Shown: positions 46,549-56,457, counted from the first letter of the stretch. The stretch: DNA of 64,000 nt from Allocatelliglobosispora scoriae (GCF_014204945.1 NZ_JACHMN010000002.1:4239001-4303000); one strand, 5' to 3'. Notes: generated from the sequence alone by a model not told the origin. Translations and numbers: made by a program.

Positions 46549-47544
46549 CTACTTGCCGGGGTGGTAGTAGTTCAGGCCCTTCGGGTCGACCGGGAAGGTC
46601 ACGTCGTCGCCGAAGGGCGACGAGGCGCCGGTCCGGTCCGAGAGGACCTCGTTGAGGGGAAGCTTGCCCTCGTCGTCGACGGACGCGGACTGCGCCACGG
46701 GGATGCCCCGGTGCCAGTTGACCGGAGCGGCTCCGTCGACGGATCCGGTCTCGCCAGTGTGAAGTGTGCTGCTCACCGCTGTTCCCTCCTCAAGCTGATC
46801 GCGCCGGAAGATCTTGCGACCTAGCCAGACGAGGGGATCGTACCGGCGGTCGACGACGCGCTCCTTCATCGGGATGATCGCGTTGTCAGTGATCTTGATG
46901 TGCTCGGGGCACACCTCGGTGCAGCACTTGGTGATGTTGCACATGCCCAGGCCCATCGCGGACTGGGCGTACTCCTTGCGGTCGGTCTTCGCGTCGAGCG
47001 GGTGCATGTCCAGCTCGGCGGCGCGGATGAAGAACCGCGGACCGGAGAACGCCGGCTTGTTCTCCTCGTGGTCGCGGACCACGTGGCAGGTGTTCTGGCA
47101 GAGGAAGCACTCGATGCACTTGCGGAACTCCTGAGAGCGCTCCACGTCGATCTGCTGCATCCGGTAGTCCCCCGGTGCCACACCGGCCGGCGGGGCGAAG
47201 GCGGGCGTCTCACGGGCCTTGGTGTAGTTGAACGAGACATCGGTGACGAGGTCCCGGATCACCGGGAAGGCGCGCAGCGGGGTGACGGTGACCGTCTCCG
47301 CCTCCTCGAAGGTCGACATCCGGGTCATGCAGCCCAGGCGGGGCATGCCGTTGATCTCCATCGAGCAGGAGCCGCACTTGCCGGCCTTGCAGTTCCAGCG
47401 GCAGGCGAGGTCGGGCTCCTGGGTGGCCTGGAGCCGGTGGATGACGTCGAGGACCACCTCGCCCTCGTTGACGTCGACCTGGTAGTCCTTGAGCTCACCG
47501 CCCGCGGCGTCGCCACGCCAGACTTTGAAGTTACGCAGCCCCAT
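46549..47544 (-). CDS. sdhB: succinate dehydrogenase iron-sulphur subunit with C-terminal extension
   Basis: A 331-residue protein. Residues 1-245 are the normal SdhB: 2Fe-2S cysteines in CRWNCKAGKCGSCSMEING and the 4Fe-4S/3Fe-4S set in CIECFLCQNTC and CCTEVCPEHI. About 80 further residues follow KERVVDRRYDPLVWLGRKIF, ending PKGLNYYHPGK. SdhB is usually about 250 residues, so this tail is unusual and its function is unknown. It passes electrons from SdhA to the membrane subunit. It overlaps sdhA by 14 bases in the order sdhC-sdhA-sdhB. Confidence 0.94.
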   Translation of the reverse strand: MGLRNFKVWRGDAAGGELKDYQVDVNEGEVVLDVIHRLQATQEPDLACRWNCKAGKCGSCSMEINGMPRLGCMTRMSTFEEAETVTVTPLRAFPVIRDLVTDVSFNYTKARETPAFAPPAGVAPGDYRMQQIDVERSQEFRKCIECFLCQNTCHVVRDHEENKPAFSGPRFFIRAAELDMHPLDAKTDRKEYAQSAMGLGMCNITKCCTEVCPEHIKITDNAIIPMKERVVDRRYDPLVWLGRKIFRRDQLEEGTAVSSTLHTGETGSVDGAAPVNWHRGIPVAQSASVDDEGKLPLNEVLSDRTGASSPFGDDVTFPVDPKGLNYYHPGK

Positions 47545-49414
47545 GGGTCAACTCCTCATCCGTCATGTACTTGCCCAGCTCGCTGCGCTCGAAGAGGTCG
47601 AGCAGCTCGGGCCGCATGGTCGGCACGGGCTGGTGGGTCAGCTCCACGTCACCGGCCTCGGTGAGGGAGCAGACCAGGTTGACCTTGCGCCAGACCGGGT
47701 CCATCTTCGGGAAGTCCTCGCGGGTGTGACCGCCGCGCGACTCGGACCGCTCCAGGGCGGCCTTGGCGGTGCACTCCGAGACGACCAGCATGTTGCGCAG
47801 GTCGAGGGCGAGGTGCCAGCCCGGGTTGTACTGCCGGCCGCCGGGGGCGCCGACCTTCTGGATCCGCTCGCGCAGCTCGGCCAGCTTGGCGATGGACTCC
47901 TCCAGCTCACCCTTGCGGCGGATGATGCCGACGAGGTCGCCCATCACCTCCTGCAGGTCGTGGTGGAGCGCGTAGGGGTTCTCGCCGCCGTCGCGCTGCA
48001 GCGGCGCGAGCGCCGCCTCCACCGCCGCGTCGAGCTCCGCCGGCTTCACCGCCGGACGAGCAGACAACCCAGCCGTGTACGCCGCCGCGTGCTCCCCGGC
48101 CCGCTTGCCGAAGACGAGCAGGTCGGACAGGGAGTTGCCACCGAGCCGGTTGGACCCGTGCATGCCGCCGGAGACCTCGCCGGCCGCGAAGAGTCCGGGC
48201 ACCGCGGCCGCCGCCGTGTCGGGGTCGACCTCGACGCCGCCCATCACGTAGTGGCAGGTCGGCCCGACCTCCATCGGCTGCTTGGTGATGTCGACGTCGG
48301 CCAGCTCCTTGAACTGGTGGTACATCGACGGCAGCGCCTTGAGGATCTCCGCCGGGGTACGCCGCGACGCGATGTCGAGGTAGACGCCGCCCGCCTTGGT
48401 CCCGCGGCCCGCCTTGACCTCGGAGTTGATGGCGCGGGCCACCTCGTCGCGGGGGAGCAGCTCCGGGGGGCGCCGGTTGTTGTCGGGGTCGGTGTACCAG
48501 CGGTCCGCCTCCTCGGGGGTCTCCGCGTACTGCTTGCGGAAGACATCCGGGACGTAGTCGAACATGAACCGCTTGCCGTCGGAGTTCTTCAGGATGCCGC
48601 CGTCACCGCGGACCGACTCGGTGACCAGGATGCCCTTGACGGACGGCGGCCACACCATGCCGGTCGGGTGGAACTGCAGGAACTCCATGTTGATCAGCGT
48701 CGCGCCGGACCGCAGCGCGAGCGCGTGACCGTCACCCGTGTACTCCCAGGAGTTCGAGGTGACCTTGTAGCTCTTGCCGACACCACCGGTCGCCAGGATG
48801 ATCGCGGGCGCCTCGAAGAGGACGAACTCGCCGGTCTCGCGGTAATACCCGAAGGCGCCGGAGATCTTGCCGTTGTCCTGGAAGAGCTCCGTGATCGTCG
48901 TCTCGGCGAAGACCCGGATGCGGGCGTCGTAGTCGCCGTACTGCTTCTTGTCCTCCTGCTGGAGGGAGACGATCTTCTGCTGCAGCGTGCGGATCAGCTC
49001 GAGCCCGGTGCGGTCGCCGACGTGGGCGAGGCGCGGGTACTCGTGGCCGCCGAAGTTGCGCTGGGAGATCTTGCCTTCCTTGGTGCGGTCGAAGAGCGCG
49101 CCGTAGGTCTCCAGCTCCCAGATGCGGTCCGGTGCCTCCTTGGCGTGCAGCTCGGCCATGCGGAAGTTGTTGAGGAACTTCCCGCCGCGCATCGTGTCCC
49201 GGAAGTGGACCATCCAGTTGTCATTACTGTTGACGTTGCCCATCGCGGCCGCCGCGCCGCCCTCGGCCATGACCGTGTGGGCCTTGCCGAACAGCGACTT
49301 GGAGATGATCGCGGTCTTCATCCCGGCCATCCGGGCTTCGATCGCCGCGCGCAGGCCGGCGCCGCCGGCACCGATCACCACGACGTCATAGTGGTGCTTC
49401 TCAATGTTTGCCAC
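47531..49414 (-). CDS. sdhA: succinate dehydrogenase/fumarate reductase flavoprotein subunit
   Basis: A 627-residue flavoprotein. FAD is bound at VVVIGAGGAGLRAAIEARMA, with His46 in the AHTVMAEGG covalent-attachment motif. LATGGVGKSYKVT and HPTGMVWP follow. Catalytic residues lie around GGNSLSDLLVFGKRAGEHA and the capping domain. It oxidises succinate to fumarate at the inner membrane face. Together with the single large membrane subunit it resembles the mycobacterial Sdh1 complex (Rv0247c-0249c type), an inference from gene order and subunit form. Confidence 0.96.
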   Translation of the reverse strand: MANIEKHHYDVVVIGAGGAGLRAAIEARMAGMKTAIISKSLFGKAHTVMAEGGAAAAMGNVNSNDNWMVHFRDTMRGGKFLNNFRMAELHAKEAPDRIWELETYGALFDRTKEGKISQRNFGGHEYPRLAHVGDRTGLELIRTLQQKIVSLQQEDKKQYGDYDARIRVFAETTITELFQDNGKISGAFGYYRETGEFVLFEAPAIILATGGVGKSYKVTSNSWEYTGDGHALALRSGATLINMEFLQFHPTGMVWPPSVKGILVTESVRGDGGILKNSDGKRFMFDYVPDVFRKQYAETPEEADRWYTDPDNNRRPPELLPRDEVARAINSEVKAGRGTKAGGVYLDIASRRTPAEILKALPSMYHQFKELADVDITKQPMEVGPTCHYVMGGVEVDPDTAAAAVPGLFAAGEVSGGMHGSNRLGGNSLSDLLVFGKRAGEHAAAYTAGLSARPAVKPAELDAAVEAALAPLQRDGGENPYALHHDLQEVMGDLVGIIRRKGELEESIAKLAELRERIQKVGAPGGRQYNPGWHLALDLRNMLVVSECTAKAALERSESRGGHTREDFPKMDPVWRKVNLVCSLTEAGDVELTHQPVPTMRPELLDLFERSELGKYMTDEELTHGAA

Positions 49415-49419
49415 TGTTG

Positions 49420-50226
49420 CTACCCCACGAACCTAAGGTCAGAGATCCAGCCGATGCTGAGGGCCATCACGTAGAAGTCGGTGATGGCCAGGGTCGCCAG
49501 CGTGATCCAGGCCAGGCCCATGTGCCGGGTGTTGAGCTTGGAGACGAACGTCCAGAAGCGGTAGCGCACCGGGTGCTTCGAGAAGTGCTTCAGCCGACCA
49601 CCGGCGATGTGCCGGCAGGAGTGGCAGCTCAGCGTGTACGCCCACAGCATGATCACGTTGATCCAGAGGATCAGGTTGCCGAGGCCGAGACCGAACCCGT
49701 CACCGGAGTGCATGGCGACGACCGCGTCCCAGGTGTTGATCAGGGAGATGATCGCGGCGGCGAAGAAGGCGTAGCGGTGCGCGTTCTGGAAGATCAGCGG
49801 GAACCGCGTCTCACCCGAGTAGGTCTTGTGTCCATCCGGGACGGCACAGGCCGGCGGGGACATCCAGAAGCTGCGGTAATAGGCCTTCCGGTAGTAGTAA
49901 CAGGTCAACCGGAAGAGCAGCAGGAACGGTAGCGTCAGCGCCGCGTAGGGGATGAGCGGGTGGTCCGGGATGAACCTGCCGAACTCGGCGGCCTCCTCGA
50001 CACATCCTTTGGAAACACAGGGCGAGTAGAACGGTGTCAGGTAGTGATACTTGGCAACCCAGTAATCACTCTGCATGAACACTCGTACGGTCGCGTAGGT
50101 CACCCAGGCGGTCAACCCGATCACCGTCAGCAGTGGCGCGAGCCACCAGCGGTCGGTGCGCAACGTCTTGGCCGAAATAGCGGCGCGCGGGCGCGTCCCG
50201 CCCGGCCTCGTTGCCGTCGTCGTCAT
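49420..50226 (-). CDS. sdhC: succinate dehydrogenase membrane (cytochrome b-type) subunit
   Basis: A 268-residue membrane protein with about five helices (WWLAPLLTVIGLTAWVTYAT, AALTLPFLLLFRLTCYYYRK, and others). Histidines in NAHRYAFFAAA, SCHSCRHIAGG and NTRHMGLAW may bind haem and quinone. A CVSKGC pair lies in the first loop. It anchors SdhAB in the membrane as the only membrane subunit of this operon. ATG 50226 is chosen because GGGAG lies 6 bases upstream. A hairpin at 50306-50377 isolates the operon from pmbA upstream. Confidence 0.9.
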   Translation of the reverse strand: MTTTATRPGGTRPRAAISAKTLRTDRWWLAPLLTVIGLTAWVTYATVRVFMQSDYWVAKYHYLTPFYSPCVSKGCVEEAAEFGRFIPDHPLIPYAALTLPFLLLFRLTCYYYRKAYYRSFWMSPPACAVPDGHKTYSGETRFPLIFQNAHRYAFFAAAIISLINTWDAVVAMHSGDGFGLGLGNLILWINVIMLWAYTLSCHSCRHIAGGRLKHFSKHPVRYRFWTFVSKLNTRHMGLAWITLATLAITDFYVMALSIGWISDLRFVG

Positions 50227-50305
50227 AAAAGCTCCCAGCACTCACAGAGCACAACGACCGCTACGTTACGCCGCACCAAGGTCATGAGTGAGCTGGGGCA
50301 CGTCC

Positions 50306-50377
50306 CCAGTGACGTTTCGCAGCAAAGCGTGCCTATTTCGCTTCGCGACGGCACGCTTTGCTGCAGGTCGTCACTGG
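50306..50377. terminator. hairpin after pmbA, CAGCAAAGCGTG family
   Basis: Arms 50306-50333 and 50350-50377 pair over 28 bases with a 4-base weak stretch: CCAGTGACG outer stem, GCAGCAAAGCGTGCC inner stem. The core is the same as in the hairpin at 43336-43399. Confidence 0.75.
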
Positions 50378-50381
50378 AGGA

Positions 50382-51719
50382 TCAGCCGCTCGCGGTGCCG
50401 GTGAAGTTCCATTCGGCCAGGTGGAGTGCCGGGCTGCTCCAGGAGCTCAGCGGAGTGCGGGTCGGCTGGGATACCGCATTCCTGGAGACGCCGAGCACGT
50501 TGCCCTGGGCCAGGGCCTGCGGGTACGACTGGGTGAAGCGGAAATTGCGGACCGGTCCGACGATCTCCCCGCCCTCGATCAGCCAGACGCCGTTGCGGGT
50601 CAGCCCGGTCAGGGTGATCTGGCGCGGATCGAGAGCCCTCGTGTACCAGAAGTCGCTGACGAGCAGACCACGTCCGATGCGGCTGATCATCGAGGCGATC
50701 TCGTCGTCGCCCGGGGCGATCCCGAGGTTGACCGGCTGCGGGCCCCAGCTCGAACCACCGGCCACGGCGTGCCCGGTCGACTCGGCGCCCGCGACGGCTG
50801 CGGTCCGCCGGTCGTGCACCACGGCCGACGTCACGCCCTTCGACACCAGGGTCAGCGCGCGCCGAGGCGTGCCCTCGCCGTCGAACGCCACTCCGATCCG
50901 GCCGGGGCCGACCGGGTCGTCGAAGATCGTGATCGTCGGGTCGAACTGTGCCTCGCCGAGCTTGGCGTAGCAGCGGCCCTCGTTGTGGGCCTTGCCGTTG
51001 AAGCCGTAGAACGACAGGTTGGTGAGCAGATCGGCGACGGCCTCGGGGCGCAGCACCACCTCGTACCGGCCGGCCGGCAGCTCGACCGGGTCGACACCGC
51101 GACGTGCGTCCCCGGCCGCCTGCTCGCCCAGCCTGGCACCGTCTAGATCGGACAGCCTGGTCGACGCGAGCCGCGCCACGCCGTCCGACCCGGTCAGGCG
51201 GGCGATCCCGTCGAAGTCGGCGAGCGTCGAGCGCCCCTCGAGCTGCTGGCCCGCCGTGTTGACGTGGGCGCCGGCCCACACCACGGTCCGGCAGTAGCCG
51301 GCGCTCTCCAGCGGGCCGGTCGCCTCGACGAAGGCGCGTACCACCTCGGCCCGCTCGTCGGGTGACGCGGCGGCGGTCGCCTCGTCGGCGGTGCCGGACC
51401 CGGTGAGCGTGCTCCGGCCGGGCAGTCCCGGCCAGCCGGGGTCGGCCGGGGCGAGCCGGGCCGCGCCGACCGTGCGGTCGACGAGGTCGCGCAGGCCGTC
51501 GGTGCCGGTCATCGTCGTCGACCCGGTGGCGGTCCGCCCGTCGGTGTGAATCGCGATCGTGACGCTGGTGCCCTCGTCCGCGACGTTCTGGTGGATGAAG
51601 GAGGTCGCGAAGCGGGTCAGCCACTGTGATTGCCGCTCGACGTTCATCGAGGCGTCGGCGCCCGGCGCGGCGGCGGTAATGAGGTCAAGGACCCGGCCCG
51701 CGATGTCGAGGTTGCTCAT
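50382..51719 (-). CDS. pmbA: TldE/PmbA-family metallopeptidase homologue
   Basis: A 445-residue partner of TldD. It lacks the HExxxH zinc site, as TldE/PmbA proteins do. It contains LPAGRYEVVLRPEAVADLLT, FDGEGTPRRALTLVSKG and the closing EGGEIVGPVRNFRFTQSY. The TldD/TldE pair forms a hollow protease that trims peptides. Start 51719 has GGGAG 5 bases upstream; a GTG at 51776 overlaps the tldD stop (GTGA) and is also possible. It is translated after tldD in one operon. Confidence 0.93.
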   Translation of the reverse strand: MSNLDIAGRVLDLITAAAPGADASMNVERQSQWLTRFATSFIHQNVADEGTSVTIAIHTDGRTATGSTTMTGTDGLRDLVDRTVGAARLAPADPGWPGLPGRSTLTGSGTADEATAAASPDERAEVVRAFVEATGPLESAGYCRTVVWAGAHVNTAGQQLEGRSTLADFDGIARLTGSDGVARLASTRLSDLDGARLGEQAAGDARRGVDPVELPAGRYEVVLRPEAVADLLTNLSFYGFNGKAHNEGRCYAKLGEAQFDPTITIFDDPVGPGRIGVAFDGEGTPRRALTLVSKGVTSAVVHDRRTAAVAGAESTGHAVAGGSSWGPQPVNLGIAPGDDEIASMISRIGRGLLVSDFWYTRALDPRQITLTGLTRNGVWLIEGGEIVGPVRNFRFTQSYPQALAQGNVLGVSRNAVSQPTRTPLSSWSSPALHLAEWNFTGTASG

Positions 51720-51772
51720 CCTGTCTCCCTGCTGCGTGACCCTGTGGGGCTCGCCGGCGCTCACTGCTCGGT

Positions 51773-53209
51773 TCACGCGGTAACCCCTACCCGGACGTTC
51801 TGGAAGCGGGCCGGTGCCGATGGATGCCCGGTATGCCCCGCTTGGATGGGTTGGCCCTTGCCGCAGTTGGGGGTGCCCCAGGCGACGGTCTCGCTGGAGA
51901 GCATGTCCATGCTGCGCCAGAAGGTCGGCCCGATCCCGGTGTAGGTCGGGTTGCGCAGCATCCGGCCGAGCTTGCCCCGCTTGACCTCATAGGCGATCTC
52001 GCAGCCGAACTGGAAGTTGAGCCGCTTGTCGTCGATCGACCAGGACCGGTTGTGCTCCATGAAGATGCCGTCGTCGGTGGCCGCGATGATCTCCTCCAAC
52101 GTGTGCGGGCCCGGCTCCAGCCCCACGTTGGTCATCCGGACCATGGGCAGGCGGGACCAGCCGTCGGCCCGGACGCTGCCCGCGTACTGCAGGCCGGCGA
52201 CACTCGCCGAATCCCGACCGGCGAGGACGCCCACCCACGTCCCGTTACGCACGGCGTCGCGCGCCTGCGCGGGCGTCCCCTCGTCGTCGAAGCCGAAGCT
52301 GCCGAGGGCGCCGGGGATGGTCGGGTCGATCGTGATGTTCATCAGCTCGGAGCCGTACTGCAGCTTCCCGAGCTGGGAGAGGTCGAGCCAGGAGGTCCCC
52401 GCGAAGGCGGCCTCCCAGCCGAGGATGCGGTCCAGCTCGATAGCGTGGCCGACCGACTCGTGGATCTGCAGGCACATCTGCTCGCCGCCGAGGATGAGGG
52501 TCGTCTCGGTGGCGGGGCAGAGCGGCGCGGTCAGCAGCTCCCGGGCCTCCTGCGCGAGCCGGGGCGCCTGCGCGGCGAGGTCGAGCGATTCGACCAGTTC
52601 CCAGCCCTGCGTGCCGTACTGCCCCCGGTCGCTGGGGTAGGACCGGCGCTGCGTCTGCCCCTCGCCGACGGCGGTGACGGTGACGCCCGCCCCGCACTCG
52701 CGGATGTGCTGGTCGATGCGGTGGCCCTCGCTGGAGACGAACCACTTGCGGGTGTCCCACACCTGGTAGAGCGCCTGGGCGATGTCGGCGCCGTGCTCCC
52801 GGGCGATCGTCGTGGCCGAGGTGAGCAGCTCGGCCTTGGCCTGCAGCGAAACGCCGAGCGGGTCGATGAGGCAGGGGGAGGACCAGCTGGCCGTTATGGG
52901 GGGAGACGTCACCATCTCGCTCTGCCGGCCCGGCACCCGGGCGCTGGCGGCGGCGATCTTGGCGGCGGCGATGCCGGCCTGCCGGGCGCCGGCGTCGGTC
53001 AGCTCGGGGCAGGCGTAGAAGCCCCAGCCACTGCCGACGAGGGCTCGTACGCCGATCCCCGCGTCCTCGTTCTGACCAAGATCTTCGATCTCCCCGTTGC
53101 GCGCGTTCATCGACTCGTATCGGCGGTGCATCACCCTCGCGTCCGCATAGCGGGCGCCGGCGTCCACTGCGGCTTGCACCGCGATGCTGGCCATATCGAA
53201 GTAGGACAT
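51773..53209 (-). CDS. tldD: TldD-family metallopeptidase
   Basis: A 478-residue protease subunit with the zinc motif HESVGH (in LQIHESVGHAIELDRIL) and a downstream conserved cluster GSFGFDDEGTPAQ. MSYFDMASIAVQAAVDAGAR opens the family. With PmbA it degrades partly unfolded or modified peptides in the cytoplasm. TAGATT on the minus strand (53217-53222) lies 7 bases before the ATG and there is no Shine-Dalgarno, so a leaderless mRNA is likely. Confidence 0.94.
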   Translation of the reverse strand: MSYFDMASIAVQAAVDAGARYADARVMHRRYESMNARNGEIEDLGQNEDAGIGVRALVGSGWGFYACPELTDAGARQAGIAAAKIAAASARVPGRQSEMVTSPPITASWSSPCLIDPLGVSLQAKAELLTSATTIAREHGADIAQALYQVWDTRKWFVSSEGHRIDQHIRECGAGVTVTAVGEGQTQRRSYPSDRGQYGTQGWELVESLDLAAQAPRLAQEARELLTAPLCPATETTLILGGEQMCLQIHESVGHAIELDRILGWEAAFAGTSWLDLSQLGKLQYGSELMNITIDPTIPGALGSFGFDDEGTPAQARDAVRNGTWVGVLAGRDSASVAGLQYAGSVRADGWSRLPMVRMTNVGLEPGPHTLEEIIAATDDGIFMEHNRSWSIDDKRLNFQFGCEIAYEVKRGKLGRMLRNPTYTGIGPTFWRSMDMLSSETVAWGTPNCGKGQPIQAGHTGHPSAPARFQNVRVGVTA

Positions 53210-53516
53210 GATCCGGAATCTACCGGCCGGACCCGCCTTATCGGGCGTTCAGGCACGCCTCACATGAAGATCGTTCCGCAGTTTTTTTCGTTTGGTACCC
53301 CTGTTACAGGAGATCATGTGCCAGTACCGATGTCCGGTTATGTGCTTTCCGAAAAACTTCGCTGTGACCTCAGCGTGTCAGGTCGTGTTCTCTTCGTTAT
53401 CGAACTGATGTTGAGTGACCTTCACGTCGGTATCTGAGAGAACTAGCCTCCACTCAGACGCCTGGGGTACATATCCCCGGGTGCTCTGCAACCTACTTAT
53501 GAGGGGATGGGGGCGC
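53210..53516. promoter_or_regulatory. divergent promoter region, tldD / peptide ABC operon
   Basis: 307 bases. Left edge: tldD -10 (53217-53222). Right part: TTCACG (53421-53426), 17 bases, TAGCCT (53444-53449), a good promoter for the ABC operon with about 60 bases of leader. The middle is AT-richer than the neighbourhood (a T7 run near 53285) and shows no gene or clear riboswitch. Confidence 0.6.
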
Positions 53517-54584
53517 ATGGGCGAGCCGACGACGAGCAGCGACAACAACGCTGACACTCCGGCCGGCACCAGCGCCGTGGGCGTGCTCAACGTCGCGGCA
53601 GAGGAAGAAGAGGTCAAGGCACCGAAGGCGATCGTCGGTCGATCGCCGGGACAGCTTGCCTGGGCTCGACTCCGCCGCGACCGCACGGCACGGTTCACGA
53701 TCTGGGTGCTGGGCTTCTTCGTCTTCATCGCGGTCTTCTCGCCGGTGATCGAGATGCTCTACGGCGTGGGACCGACGAAGAACGACCCGGACCTGCTGGC
53801 CGTCTCGGGCATCCCGCTGGGCTACTACGGCGGCATCGACTGGGTGGGTAACAACCCGTCCGGCCAGATCCACATCCTCGGCGTCATGCCGGGCACCGGC
53901 TGGGACATCTTCATGCAGTTCGTCTACGGCGCGCGGACCTCGCTGGTCATCGCCTCGCTGGCGACGGTCATCTCGGTCGCGATCGGCGTCGTCATCGGCG
54001 TCGTCGCCGGCTACCTGGGCGGCTGGGTCGACCAGGTCCTGAGCTGGTTCATCGACTACATGCTGTGCTTCCCGTTCGTGCTGATGGCGATCGCCGTCAT
54101 CCCGATCGTCAACACCCGCATCGGCGATCCCGGAACCGGTTACGTCACCCCGTTCGAACGCATGATGACGATCATCGTCGTCTTCTCGATCTTCGGCTGG
54201 CTCTACACCGCCCGGCTCGTCCGCGGCCAGGTCATCTCGCTGCGTGAGCGCGAGTACGTCGAGGCCGCCAAGGCTGCCGGCGCCAGCGGATCGCACATCA
54301 TGTTCAAGCAGATCCTGCCGAACCTCTGGGCGCCGATCCTGGTGACCTTCTCGCTCTCGCTGCCGGCGACGGTCACCGCCGAGGCGGCGCTGTCGTTCCT
54401 CGGCATCGGCGTGGAGCAGCCGACCCCGGACTGGGGCCGCATGATCAACCACAGCATCACGTTCATGCAGGTGGACTGGGCGTACCTGCTCATCCCCGGC
54501 TTCTCGATCTGGGCCCTGGTCCTCTCGTTCAACCTCTTCGGCGACGCCCTGCGCGACGCCCTGGATCCGAAGTCGAGCCGCTGA
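53517..54584 (+). CDS. peptide ABC transporter permease (DppC type)
   Basis: A 355-residue membrane protein. A 50-residue acidic Ala/Thr-rich N-terminus precedes six helices (FTIWVLGFFVFIAVFSPVIE first). The BPD motif EYVEAAKAAGASGSHIMFKQ contacts the ATPase. EAALSFLGIGVEQPTPDWG is the DppC/OppC signature. It opens a five-gene operon in which the binding protein follows it. ATG 53517 is used; an in-frame ATG six codons upstream (53499) is possible. The unusual N-terminal extension has no known role. Confidence 0.9.
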   Translation: MGEPTTSSDNNADTPAGTSAVGVLNVAAEEEEVKAPKAIVGRSPGQLAWARLRRDRTARFTIWVLGFFVFIAVFSPVIEMLYGVGPTKNDPDLLAVSGIPLGYYGGIDWVGNNPSGQIHILGVMPGTGWDIFMQFVYGARTSLVIASLATVISVAIGVVIGVVAGYLGGWVDQVLSWFIDYMLCFPFVLMAIAVIPIVNTRIGDPGTGYVTPFERMMTIIVVFSIFGWLYTARLVRGQVISLREREYVEAAKAAGASGSHIMFKQILPNLWAPILVTFSLSLPATVTAEAALSFLGIGVEQPTPDWGRMINHSITFMQVDWAYLLIPGFSIWALVLSFNLFGDALRDALDPKSSR

Positions 54585-54684
54585 GCCGTTGCTCGCGTCC
54601 GACCTGTCGGAACCTCACAGTTGTCCCGGTGCTCGTGGTGAGAACCATCGGCGCGCCGGACTATAAAAGGGAAGGAGAACCCTA

Positions 54685-56448
54685 GTGCGTAACACCGTTA
54701 AGGCGCTTGCTTTCGGCGCTATCGCTGTTGGCTTGACGCTCACCGCGGCATGTTCCAAGGTCGGCGATGGCAAAGACGAGGGCGCCGGCAAGGGCCCCGA
54801 CGCTCAGGCCTTCGTCGTCGACTACGACGGCAAGGCTGTCACCCCGGCGAAGCCGGTGGAGGGCGCCAAGACCGGCGGCGTCATCACCATCCTGGAGGAT
54901 GGCGCGCCGGAGCACCTCGACCCGCAGCAGATCTACGTGTCGAACGCCCTGTCCTACGGCCAGCTCGTCCACCGGTCGCTGACCGGCTACATCGAGACCG
55001 GCAAGGCGGGCGAGCCCCTGCAGCTCGTCGGTGACCTCGCGACCAACGCGGGTGTCAAGTCGGCCGACGCCAAGGTGTGGACCTACACCCTGCGCGATGG
55101 TCTGAAGTTCGAGGACGGCAGCCCGATCACGTCGAAGGACGTTGCCTACGGCATCGCCCGTTCGTTCGGTCCGCAGGGCACCCAGGGTCCGCAGTTCCTT
55201 CAGTCCGCCCTGGACGAGAAGCGTGGCAAGGACGGTGCCTACCCCGGCCCCGGCGGTGCTGCTGGCGACCTGCCGCCCGGTGTGACCACGCCGGACGACA
55301 AGACGATCATCTTCACGTTCACCACGCCGCACGTCGAGATCCCCTACCTCCTCGCGTTCCCGACCTCCACCCCGGTGCAGAAGTCGAAGGACACCAAGGA
55401 GAAGTACGACAACGAGTGGCAGTCGAGCGGTCCGTACAAGCGGGCTGAGCTCGTCCCCGGCGTGAAGCTGACGCTGGAGAAGAACCCGAACTGGGACCCG
55501 GCCTCGGACCCGATCCGTCACCAGTACGTTGACAAGTTCGTCTTCGACTTCACGACGGACGCCAAGGCGCAGACGGACCGCATCTCGGCCGCTGCCGGTG
55601 GCGACGCCGCCGCCGTCATGGTCGACAACGTGCCGCCGGACCAGATCCCGGTCGTCAAGGGCAACGCCGACCTCATGAAGCGGGTTGCGGTTGGCCCGAA
55701 CCAGTACGTGTACTACATGAACATCAACACCTCGCGGGTGACCGATCTGGCCGTTCGCCAGGCGCTCAACTACGCGTTCGACCGTGACGCCTACCTCAAG
55801 GCCATCGGTGGCTACGACATCGCGTCGCCGGCCTCGACGATCATGTCGCCGGTTGTTCCCGGCTACAAGAACTTCGACGCCTACCCCAGCCTCCCGGACA
55901 ACCACGGTGACGTTGAGAAGGCGAAGAAGCTGCTCGAGGGCAAGACGGTCGGCAAGCTGACCTTCTGCACCTCGAACACGCCGACCAACCAGACGGTCTC
56001 CGCGGTCATCATCGAGTCCTTCAAGCGGGTCGGCCTCGACGTCACGGCGAAGTTCATCGAGCGTTCGGCGTACTACACCGAGATCGGTCGCAAGGGCATC
56101 GAGTGCGACCTCATGTCTTCGGCGTGGGGCCAGGACTACCCGGATGGCGAGTCCACCCTGGGTGTTCTCATGGACGGCTCGAAGATCGTGGCCGAGGGCA
56201 ACAACAACTACTCCTACTTCGCTGCCGATGACATCATCGCCAAGCTGAAGGAGCTCCGTGAGCTCACCGACCGTGGCGCTGCGGCGGCACAGTACGGCGA
56301 CCTCGACAAGCTCATCATGGAGAAGTACGCGCCGCTGATCCCGCTGCGCTACGGCCGTAACTTCACCATCTACGGCCCGCAGGTTGGGAACACCTTCCTC
56401 AACCAGTTCAGCCAGTTCGACGTGCTCGGCGCCTACGTCAAGTCCTAG
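54685..56448 (+). CDS. peptide-binding lipoprotein of the ABC transporter (SBP_bac_5)
   Basis: A 587-residue lipoprotein. The signal is residues 1-23 with Cys23 in LTAAC. The SBP_bac_5 fold includes EDGAPEHLDPQQIYV, WTYTLRDGLKFEDGSPITSK and VRQALNYAFDRDAYLKAIGG. It captures oligopeptides or similar nutrients outside the membrane. AGGAG lies 7 bases before the GTG. Codons are slightly less GC-biased than in its neighbours (many gcg/gct, gtt, cgt), as is common in highly expressed genes. A hairpin after it may raise its level over the downstream genes. Confidence 0.93.
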   Translation: MRNTVKALAFGAIAVGLTLTAACSKVGDGKDEGAGKGPDAQAFVVDYDGKAVTPAKPVEGAKTGGVITILEDGAPEHLDPQQIYVSNALSYGQLVHRSLTGYIETGKAGEPLQLVGDLATNAGVKSADAKVWTYTLRDGLKFEDGSPITSKDVAYGIARSFGPQGTQGPQFLQSALDEKRGKDGAYPGPGGAAGDLPPGVTTPDDKTIIFTFTTPHVEIPYLLAFPTSTPVQKSKDTKEKYDNEWQSSGPYKRAELVPGVKLTLEKNPNWDPASDPIRHQYVDKFVFDFTTDAKAQTDRISAAAGGDAAAVMVDNVPPDQIPVVKGNADLMKRVAVGPNQYVYYMNINTSRVTDLAVRQALNYAFDRDAYLKAIGGYDIASPASTIMSPVVPGYKNFDAYPSLPDNHGDVEKAKKLLEGKTVGKLTFCTSNTPTNQTVSAVIIESFKRVGLDVTAKFIERSAYYTEIGRKGIECDLMSSAWGQDYPDGESTLGVLMDGSKIVAEGNNNYSYFAADDIIAKLKELRELTDRGAAAAQYGDLDKLIMEKYAPLIPLRYGRNFTIYGPQVGNTFLNQFSQFDVLGAYVKS

Positions 56449-56457
56449 GTGATGTAG

